Assembly: GCA_902773035.1 (NCBI GenBank)
Contig: CACYDB010000097.1
Location: 1-19,452, forward strand
DNA: 19,452 nt
DNA from: an uncultured Ruminococcus sp.
GTDB taxonomy: Bacteria; Bacillota; Clostridia; Oscillospirales; Acutalibacteraceae
Reading direction: 5' to 3'
Shown here in pieces: positions 13,510 to 19,452 of this stretch; position 1 is the first letter of the stretch, and every line of letters starts with the position of its first letter. The position numbers were made by a program, and so were the translations under genes. The notes beneath the pieces are model-generated. The model was not told where the DNA came from. It saw only the letters and a program-made list of their open reading frames with translations, and did not search any database.

Positions 13510-15330
13510 TTATTTCTTTCTGAATTGCTGCTTCATACGCTGTTCCTTGGAGAGAATCGTCTTTCTCATACGGATATTGTTGGGAGTAACCTCCACAAGC
13601 TCGTCGTCCGCGATAAACTCGAGGCACTGCTCGAGGGACAGAGTTGTGGGCGGAGTGAGCTTCAAGGCGTCGTCGGAGCCTGAGGCTCGTGTATTTGTGA
13701 TATGCTTCTTTTTGCAGACGTTTACGACGATGTCCTCGCTCTTGGGAGAAGCGCCGACGATCATACCCTCGTACACAGGTACGCCCGGTCCGATAAAGAG
13801 ACGTCCTCTGTCCTGAACCTGAAACAGTCCGTAAGCGACGCTGTCGCCTGTTTCAAACGCTACGAGCGAGCCCTGATGACGAGTGATGATCTCGCCCTTG
13901 TATTCCTCGTAGCTGTCAAAGACGTGGTTCATAATACCGTTGCCGTTGGTGTCCGTGAGGAACTCGGGACGGTAGCCCATAAGACCTCTGGACGGGATCT
14001 TGAACTCGATATGAGTCGTGCCGCTGTCGCGGGTGCCCATATTGATAAGCTCAGCCTTACGGCTTCCGAGCTTCTCCATAACGGCTCCGACGTAGCTGTC
14101 GGGAACCTCGATCATCAGATATTCGATCGGCTCGCAGAGCTTGCCGTCGATCATCTTTGTAATAACCTGCGGTCTGGAAACCTGGAACTCATAGTTCTCG
14201 CGGCGCATTGTTTCAATGAGAATGGAGAGGTGAAGCTCGCCTCTGCCCGAAACCTTGAAGGTATCGGAGCTGTCGGTTTCCTCGACTCTGAGGGCGATAT
14301 TCGTCTCGATCTCCTTGAAAAGTCTGTCGCGGATATTGCGCGAGGTAACGTACTTGCCGTCCTGACCCGCGAAGGGAGAGTTGTTGACGATGAAGTTCAT
14401 CGTAACGGTAGGCTCGTCGATCTTTACAAACGGCAGAGGCTCAACGTGCTCAACGTCGCAGATAGTCTCGCCGATGTTGATGTCGCCGATACCGCTTACG
14501 CATACGATATCGCCGAAGGTCGCCGACTCGCTCTCAACGCGCTTGAGTCCCTCAAACTGATAGAGCTTCGAGACCTTAACGTTGGTGGTAGTGCCGTCCG
14601 CGTGACACAGCACCGCCTGCTGACCGTTTTTAACTGTACCGCGCTCAACGCGTCCTACGCCGATTCTGCCGATAAAGTTGTCGTAGTCGATATTTGAAAG
14701 CAGGAGCTGCAGTCCCGCCTCAGCGTCTCCCTCGGGAGCGGGGATCTCATTCAGGATCGCGTCAAACAGCGGCTTCATATCGCCTTCCCTGACGTCAGGA
14801 TCCGTGGAAGCGTAGCCGTCGCGCGCGGAAGCGTATACAACGGGAAATTCAAGCTGATTCTCGTCGGCTCCGAGCTCGATGAAAAGGTCTAAGACCTCGT
14901 CAACTACCTCCTCGGGTCTGGCACCCGGTCTGTCGATCTTGTTGAGCACGACAAGCGGCTTTTTGCCGAGTCCGAGAGCCTTTTTCAGAACAAATCTTGT
15001 CTGAGGCATACAGCCCTCAAAGGCGTCAACAAGCAGCACTACGCCGTCAACCATCATCAGAATACGCTCAACCTCTCCGCCGAAGTCGGCGTGTCCCGGG
15101 GTATCGACAATATTGATCTTGGTGCCGTTGTACATAACGGCTGTATTTTTTGAAAGAATCGTAATTCCGCGCTCACGCTCGAGGTCGTTGGAGTCCATAA
15201 CTCTCTCGTTGACCTCCTCGTTCTCACGGAAGATACCGCTCTGCTTTAGCAGCTCGTCAACCAGAGTAGTCTTGCCGTGGTCAACGTGAGCTATTATCGC
15301 GATATTACGAAGATTATCTCTTGTACTCAT
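13510..15330 (-). CDS. typA: Translational GTPase TypA/BipA
   Basis: This ribosome-binding GTPase of the elongation factor family helps 50S assembly and stress or cold adaptation, 606 residues, the usual length. The GTPase domain has AHVDHGKTTLVDELL (G1), RERGITI (G2 region), DTPGHADFGGEV (G3) and NKIDRPGARPEEV (G4). A beta-barrel domain with GRIGVGRVERGTVKNGQ, EF-G-like domains (GRGELHLSILIETMRRE, SRGLMGYRPEFLTDTNG) and the BipA-specific C-terminal domain ending in RMKQQFRKK follow. An ATG 24 nt upstream is in frame, but I chose 15328-15330. The protein aligns there (MSTRDNLRNIAIIAHVDHGK), and AAGGAA lies about 9 nt before it; the upstream ATG has no ribosome binding site. Confidence 0.97.
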   Translation of the reverse strand: MSTRDNLRNIAIIAHVDHGKTTLVDELLKQSGIFRENEEVNERVMDSNDLERERGITILSKNTAVMYNGTKINIVDTPGHADFGGEVERILMMVDGVVLLVDAFEGCMPQTRFVLKKALGLGKKPLVVLNKIDRPGARPEEVVDEVLDLFIELGADENQLEFPVVYASARDGYASTDPDVREGDMKPLFDAILNEIPAPEGDAEAGLQLLLSNIDYDNFIGRIGVGRVERGTVKNGQQAVLCHADGTTTNVKVSKLYQFEGLKRVESESATFGDIVCVSGIGDINIGETICDVEHVEPLPFVKIDEPTVTMNFIVNNSPFAGQDGKYVTSRNIRDRLFKEIETNIALRVEETDSSDTFKVSGRGELHLSILIETMRRENYEFQVSRPQVITKMIDGKLCEPIEYLMIEVPDSYVGAVMEKLGSRKAELINMGTRDSGTTHIEFKIPSRGLMGYRPEFLTDTNGNGIMNHVFDSYEEYKGEIITRHQGSLVAFETGDSVAYGLFQVQDRGRLFIGPGVPVYEGMIVGASPKSEDIVVNVCKKKHITNTRASGSDDALKLTPPTTLSLEQCLEFIADDELVEVTPNNIRMRKTILSKEQRMKQQFRKK

Positions 15331-15384
15331 ACTTATCAGTTCCTTTTTCTCCATAAAATTACATTTAATTACACATACGTTAAA

Positions 15385-15413
15385 ATTATACCACTATCAT
15401 TTTATAATTTCAA
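15385..15413 (-). promoter_or_regulatory. Sigma-A promoter of typA
   Basis: The minus strand has TTGAAA at 15408-15413, a 17-nt spacer and TATAAT at 15385-15390, with TGG before the -10 (extended -10). The typA start is about 55 nt further on. Confidence 0.88.
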
Positions 15414-15437
15414 CTCATTTTCTGATATGTTTATATA

Positions 15438-15465
15438 TTGAAATGAAAATTTTTTTGTGTATAAT
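15438..15465 (+). promoter_or_regulatory. Promoter of the YczE-like gene, divergent from typA
   Basis: TTGAAA at 15438-15443, a 16-nt spacer with a T-run, then TATAAT at 15460-15465. Its -35 box is 24 bp from that of typA on the other strand, so the two promoters are back to back. The predicted leader is only about 11 nt. Confidence 0.78.
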
Positions 15466-15482
15466 TATAACTTGGTGATAGT

Positions 15483-16133
15483 ATGAGCAAAAAAGAAATA
15501 TTTAAAAGGTACCTTATCTTTACCGCAGGGCTGTTCTTTTCGGCGCTTGGAATCGCGTTCACAAAGCAGGGCGACCTCGGAATGTCAACGGTATCGTCAG
15601 CACCGTATGTAATGAGTATGCAGTTTGACTCAATAAGCTTTGGAATGTGGTCAACCATTTCAAACTGTATATTTGTATTGTTGCAGGTTATAATTCTTAG
15701 GAAGAATTTTAAACCTATCCAACTGCTCCAGATTCCGTTCTCGTTCTTGTTCGGATATTTTACAGACTTCGGAGTGTGGCTGATCTCCCCTATTCCCGTG
15801 AGCAATTACCTTATGCAGATGCTTATGGTGCTTATCGGAATCGCGGTTCTGTCGTTTGGGATTACGCTCGCAGTAATCGCGGACGTAATGTACAACTCGG
15901 GCGAAGGCTTGGTCAAAGCAATCTCCGACGTAAGCGGATTCAAATTCGGAAACGTTAAGGTTGCGTTTGATATTTCGGTAGTCGCGCTTGCGGTTGTGCT
16001 GTCGCTTCTGTTCTTCGGCGAAGTACACGGCGTTCGCGAGGGCACAATTATCTCGGCAATTCTGACAGGATTTACTGTCAAGCTGATGACAAAGCTGCTC
16101 TCAAAGCCTCTTAATAGTATTTTGACAAGGTGA
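15483..16133 (+). CDS. YczE/DUF6198-type integral membrane protein
   Basis: This is a 216-residue polytopic membrane protein. Hydrophobic segments lie at about residues 9-29, 52-72, 80-101, 109-131, 157-178 and possibly 185-203. The N-terminal stretch FTAGLFFSALGIAFTKQGDLG followed by STVSSAPYVMS, and the SGEGLVKAISDVSGFKFGNVKVAFD loop, are typical of the YczE/YitT-related DUF6198 family. Members are presumed transporters or membrane accessory proteins with no established substrate. The start has only a weak GGTGA site 4 nt upstream. It is a single gene, divergent from typA, with no clear terminator before the aconitase promoter. Confidence 0.85.
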   Translation: MSKKEIFKRYLIFTAGLFFSALGIAFTKQGDLGMSTVSSAPYVMSMQFDSISFGMWSTISNCIFVLLQVIILRKNFKPIQLLQIPFSFLFGYFTDFGVWLISPIPVSNYLMQMLMVLIGIAVLSFGITLAVIADVMYNSGEGLVKAISDVSGFKFGNVKVAFDISVVALAVVLSLLFFGEVHGVREGTIISAILTGFTVKLMTKLLSKPLNSILTR

Positions 16134-16158
16134 ATAATACAATATTATGTGTTTTCCC

Positions 16159-16187
16159 TTTACTTTCACCGTAATTTATGATAAAAT
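16159..16187 (+). promoter_or_regulatory. Probable promoter of aconitase-isocitrate dehydrogenase operon
   Basis: TTTACT at 16159-16164, a 17-nt spacer and TAAAAT at 16182-16187, preceded by TGA (extended -10). A better -10 hexamer, TATAAT at 16212-16217, has no -35 partner at the proper distance, so it is either a second weak start or chance. Confidence 0.6.
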
Positions 16188-16239
16188 TAACAACGTATAA
16201 GTCATACTATATATAATGCAATCTTATGGAGGTTTTTTT

Positions 16240-18171
16240 ATGGGTTTAACTATTGCTCAGAAAATCATCAAAAACCATATCGTTGAAGGCGAAATGGTTG
16301 TCGGCACCGACATCGGACTTAAGATCGACCAGACTCTCACTCAGGACGCTACAGGCACAATGGCGTACCTCGAGTTTGAGGCGATCGGCGTTCCGAGAGT
16401 CAAGACCGAGAAAAGCGTAGCTTACATAGACCACAACACGCTCCAGACAGGCTTTGAGAACGCGGATGACCACCGCTTCATCCAGTCTGTTTGTAAAAAA
16501 CACGGAATCTATTTTTCAAGACCCGGCAACGGAATCTGTCATCAGGTTCACCTCGAGCGCTTCGGCAAGCCCGGTAAAACTCTTATCGGCTCCGACAGCC
16601 ATACCCCCACAGGCGGCGGTATCGGAATGCTCGCGATAGGCGCGGGCGGACTTGACGTAGCCGTAGCTATGGGCGGCGGCGCGTACTATATCACAATGCC
16701 CAAAATGGTCAAGGTCAACCTCACAGGCGCTCTTAAGCCGTGGGTTTCCGCCAAGGACATCATCCTCAAGGTGCTTGAGGTTATGAGCGTCAAGGGCGGC
16801 GTAGGCAAGATCGTTGAGTACGGCGGCGAGGGTATCAAGACTCTCTCCGTTCCCGAGCGCGCTACTATCACAAATATGGGCGCGGAGCTCGGAGCTACTA
16901 CTTCCATCTTCCCCTCCGACGAAATCACAAGAGAATTCTTAAAGGCTCAGGGTCGCGAGGAGGACTTCACGGAGCTCAGCTCAGACGCTGACGCAGAGTA
17001 CGACGAGGTTATCGACATCAACCTCTCAGAGCTTCAGCCGTTAGCCGCTTGTCCTCACTCTCCCGACAACATCAAGCCTATCTCAGAGCTTGCGGGTCAG
17101 AAAATCAATCAGGTCTGCATAGGCTCCTGCACAAACTCATCCTACAGAGATATGATGAGAGTCGCTTCTATCCTCAAGGGCAAAACTGTCGCCGACGGCG
17201 TAAGCCTCGCGATCGCTCCCGGCTCAAAGCAGGTTCTCAATATGATCGCTCTCAACGGCGCTTTAGGCGATATGATCGCCGCGGGCGCGAGAATTCTGGA
17301 ATCAGCCTGCGGTCCCTGTATCGGTATGGGACAGTCGCCTAACTCAAAGGGCGTATCGCTGAGAACCTTCAACCGTAACTTTGAGGGACGCTCAGGCACA
17401 AAGGACGGTCAGATTTATCTCGTATCTCCCGAGACAGCGGCGGCTTCAGCCCTCACAGGCGTATTCACCGACCCGACAACTCTCGGCGAGGAAGCTCCGA
17501 TCGAAATGCCCGAGAAGTTCCTTATCAACGACAATATGGTGATCGCTCCCGCTCCCGTTGAGGAGATGGACAGCATCGAGATCCTCAGAGGTCCGAACAT
17601 CAAGCCTTACCCCGAGACCTCTCCCCTCGCCGATAAGATCGAGGCGAGCTGCAGCCTCAAGGTCGGCGACAACATCACTACAGACCATATTATGCCCGCG
17701 GGCGCGAAGATTCTTCCCCTGCGTTCAAATATCCCGAAAATCTCTCAGCACTGCTTCACCGTATGCGACCAGCAGTTCCCCGAGCGCGCTAAGATGCTCG
17801 GCGAGAGCATTGTAGTCGGCGGAGAAAACTACGGTCAGGGCTCATCGCGTGAGCACGCGGCGCTTGCTCCGCTCTACCTCGGAGTAAAGGCTGTTCTCGT
17901 AAAGAGCTTCGCCCGTATCCACCGCGCTAACCTTATCAACGCGGGTATCCTTCCCCTCACCTTCGTTAACCCCGACGATTACAACAAGATCAACCTCGGC
18001 GACCAGCTCTCCCTCCCCTACGTTAAGCAGGAAATTCAGGAAGGCAAGAATATCACGGTCGTCAACAGAACGCTCGACGTTAAGTTCGAGGCTGTCTGTG
18101 AGCTTACCGACAGAACAAGAGATATCATCATCGCAGGCGGTCTGCTCGACTACACAAAGGAGAACAGCTAA
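16240..18171 (+). CDS. acn: Aconitate hydratase (short bacterial form)
   Basis: This is a [4Fe-4S] enzyme that isomerises citrate and isocitrate, 643 residues. That matches the ~640-residue, mitochondrial-like aconitases of anaerobes rather than the ~900-residue AcnA. Cluster ligands are Cys 297 (IGSCTNSSYRDM) and Cys 357 and 360 (SACGPCIGMG). Substrate-binding motifs include GSDSHTPTGGGIGMLAIGAGG and RNFEGRSGT in the large domain. The C-terminal swivel domain has GDNITTDHIMPAGAK and GENYGQGSSREHAALAP. An in-frame ATG 24 nt upstream overlaps the leader; the start at 16240 has GGAGG 7 nt upstream and matches the family N-terminus. icd follows with no gap. Confidence 0.97.
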   Translation: MGLTIAQKIIKNHIVEGEMVVGTDIGLKIDQTLTQDATGTMAYLEFEAIGVPRVKTEKSVAYIDHNTLQTGFENADDHRFIQSVCKKHGIYFSRPGNGICHQVHLERFGKPGKTLIGSDSHTPTGGGIGMLAIGAGGLDVAVAMGGGAYYITMPKMVKVNLTGALKPWVSAKDIILKVLEVMSVKGGVGKIVEYGGEGIKTLSVPERATITNMGAELGATTSIFPSDEITREFLKAQGREEDFTELSSDADAEYDEVIDINLSELQPLAACPHSPDNIKPISELAGQKINQVCIGSCTNSSYRDMMRVASILKGKTVADGVSLAIAPGSKQVLNMIALNGALGDMIAAGARILESACGPCIGMGQSPNSKGVSLRTFNRNFEGRSGTKDGQIYLVSPETAAASALTGVFTDPTTLGEEAPIEMPEKFLINDNMVIAPAPVEEMDSIEILRGPNIKPYPETSPLADKIEASCSLKVGDNITTDHIMPAGAKILPLRSNIPKISQHCFTVCDQQFPERAKMLGESIVVGGENYGQGSSREHAALAPLYLGVKAVLVKSFARIHRANLINAGILPLTFVNPDDYNKINLGDQLSLPYVKQEIQEGKNITVVNRTLDVKFEAVCELTDRTRDIIIAGGLLDYTKENS

Positions 18172-19380
18172 ATGAGTAAAATTCAGATGAAAACGCCGCT
18201 CGTTGAGATGGACGGCGACGAAATGACCAGAGTAATCTGGCAGCAGGTCAAGGATATACTTATCACACCCTACGTTGACCTCAAAACCGAGTATTATGAC
18301 CTCGGGCTCAAGAACAGAGAGGCGACAAAGGATCAGATCACACTCGACAGCGCCGAGGCTACAAAGAAGTACGGCGTAGCGGTAAAATGCGCGACTATCA
18401 CGCCTAACGCCGCGAGAATGCCCGAGTACAACCTAAGTCAGATGTGGAAAAGCCCCAACGGTACGATCAGAGCCGCGCTTGACGGAACAGTTTTCCGCGC
18501 GCCGATTCTCGTAAAGGGCGTTACCCCCTACATCCCGACATGGACAAAGCCCATCACAATCGCGCGTCACGCCTACGGCGACGTATACAAGAATACCGAG
18601 ATGATCGTTGAGAAGGGCTCAAAGGCTGAGCTTCTCGTGACTAAGCCCGACGGTACGACAGAGACCTCTCTTATTCACGAGTTCAAGGGCGACGGAATTA
18701 TTCAGGGACTTCACAACCTCGACGAAAGTATCGCGTCCTTCGCGAGAGCCTGCTTCAACTTCGGTCTTGACACAAAGCAGGACGTATGGTTCTCAACAAA
18801 GGATACGATCAGCAAAAAGTACGACCATCGCTTCAAGGATATCTTCGCGGAAATCTTTGAAAATGAATATAAGGAAAAGTTCGACAAGGCGGGTATCACA
18901 TACTTCTACACCCTTATCGACGACGCTGTTGCCCGCGTGATCCGCTCCAACGGCGGTTACATCTGGGCTTGCAAGAACTACGACGGCGACGTTATGAGCG
19001 ATATGATAGCCACAGCCTACGGCTCTCTGGCTATGATGACCTCGGTTCTCGTATCACCCGACGGCGTTTACGAATATGAAGCCGCTCACGGCACCGTTCA
19101 GAGACACTACTACAAGTATCTCAAGGGCGAGGAAACCTCCACAAACTCAGTCGCTACGCTCTTCGCGTGGACTGGAGCGCTCAGAAAGCGCGGCGAGCTC
19201 GACGAGCTTCCTGAGCTTATGAGCTTTGCGGACAAGCTGGAAAAGGCTATCATCACAACGATCGAAAACGGTACAATGACAGGCGACCTCTACCTTATCT
19301 CAACTCTTGAGAATAAGAAAAAGGTCAACACCACAGAATTCCTCGAGGCTGTAAACGAAACACTCAAGGAATTAATATAA
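18172..19380 (+). CDS. icd: NADP-dependent isocitrate dehydrogenase
   Basis: This enzyme oxidatively decarboxylates isocitrate to 2-oxoglutarate with NADP, 402 residues. It belongs to the subfamily shared with eukaryotic IDH1/IDH2, not the E. coli type. Evidence is TPLVEMDGDEMTRVIWQ at the start, the isocitrate-binding SPNGTIRAALDGTVFRAPI, the metal-binding acidic residues in YDGDVMSDMIATAYGSLAMM, and AAHGTVQRHYY, whose Arg-His pair marks NADP preference. The start codon directly follows the aconitase stop (TAAATG), with AAGGAG 9 nt upstream inside the aconitase gene. The two consecutive pathway enzymes are therefore cotranscribed and probably translationally coupled, supplying 2-oxoglutarate for glutamate synthesis. 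Confidence 0.97.
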   Translation: MSKIQMKTPLVEMDGDEMTRVIWQQVKDILITPYVDLKTEYYDLGLKNREATKDQITLDSAEATKKYGVAVKCATITPNAARMPEYNLSQMWKSPNGTIRAALDGTVFRAPILVKGVTPYIPTWTKPITIARHAYGDVYKNTEMIVEKGSKAELLVTKPDGTTETSLIHEFKGDGIIQGLHNLDESIASFARACFNFGLDTKQDVWFSTKDTISKKYDHRFKDIFAEIFENEYKEKFDKAGITYFYTLIDDAVARVIRSNGGYIWACKNYDGDVMSDMIATAYGSLAMMTSVLVSPDGVYEYEAAHGTVQRHYYKYLKGEETSTNSVATLFAWTGALRKRGELDELPELMSFADKLEKAIITTIENGTMTGDLYLISTLENKKKVNTTEFLEAVNETLKELI

Positions 19381-19387
19381 CTATCCG

Positions 19388-19413
19388 CGGGAACAGCTTT
19401 TGAGCTGTTCCCG
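19388..19413 (+). terminator. Strong hairpin after icd, terminator-like without T-tract
   Basis: CGGGAACAGCT, a 4-nt loop, AGCTGTTCCCG: an 11-bp perfect stem starting 8 nt after the icd stop. It is followed by TATACAA, not a T-run, so intrinsic termination would be poor. It could instead mark a 3' mRNA end or protect it from exonucleases, or be an imperfect terminator. Confidence 0.5.
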
Positions 19414-19438
19414 TATACAACGGACAGAAGGTACATCT

Positions 19439-19452
19439 ATGAATAAGGACAA
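19439..19452 (+). CDS. Start of a further gene, cut by window edge
   Basis: An ATG with AGAAGG about 7 nt upstream opens a frame reading MNKD before the window ends. Nothing can be said about its product. The 58-nt distance from icd and the good ribosome binding site are the only support. Confidence 0.45.

Noticed and set aside
13702..14697. Long open frame (331 codons) on the plus strand opposite typA
   Set aside because: It is the antisense shadow of a highly conserved gene whose codon bias avoids stops in that frame. It shows no recognisable protein and no ribosome binding site.
16212..16217. TATAAT just before the aconitase ribosome binding site
   Set aside because: No -35 box at 16-18 nt; the TTTACT-N17-TGaTAAAAT promoter further upstream is better supported.

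Overview
The window looks like the chromosome of an anaerobic low-to-mid-GC Firmicute, most likely a Ruminococcus-type member of the Oscillospiraceae. The grounds are a textbook CIRCE-controlled groES-groEL operon, strong Shine-Dalgarno sites, sigma-A promoters (several with extended -10 elements), a Firmicutes-type LexA operator, an indolepyruvate:ferredoxin oxidoreductase operon and a nusB-xseA cluster. The genus assignment is inference from gene content. I see no tRNA, rRNA, CRISPR array or insertion sequence. No stretch longer than about 210 bases lacks a gene.

Layout, left to right. (1) 1-1402, minus strand: the 5' part of groEL (cut by the window edge), groES, a perfect CIRCE operator and a sigma-A promoter backed by phased A-tracts. 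(2) 1544-5745, minus strand: iorA-iorB-paaK-ACT, an operon for interconverting aromatic 2-oxoacids, arylacetyl-CoA and arylacetates. It has its own promoter, a palindrome over the -35 box and a terminator after the ACT gene. (3) 5794-11890, minus strand: nusB, a TsaD/Kae1-like paralogue, xseA and dnaE, tightly packed (overlaps of 1 and 14 nt, one gap of 12 nt) behind one promoter. (4) 11881-12542, minus strand: a small two-gene operon encoding a 72-aa helical protein and a 97-aa sigma-70-region-4-like DNA-binding protein. A LexA-type operator fills the spacer of its promoter and a second near-match lies just upstream, so the operon is predicted to be DNA-damage inducible. This is the most novel-looking element here. 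(5) 12588-15413, minus strand: typA (bipA) followed by a DEDDh exonuclease with a C-terminal zinc ribbon, ending in a terminator. (6) 15438-19452, plus strand: a YczE/DUF6198 membrane protein divergent from typA, then aconitase and NADP-isocitrate dehydrogenase as a tight pair, a strong hairpin, and the first codons of another gene.

The gene sets fit together plausibly. Aconitase and isocitrate dehydrogenase make 2-oxoglutarate and NADPH for glutamate synthesis. The ior-paaK operon can oxidise aromatic 2-oxoacids or, run in reverse with reduced ferredoxin, build them from arylacetates. The remaining operons are information processing (chaperonin, replication, repair, antitermination, ribosome-associated GTPase) with the SOS-type module inserted between two of them. 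An oddity in the ior operon is a Tyr where acyl-adenylating enzymes of the PaaK family normally carry an invariant Asp.
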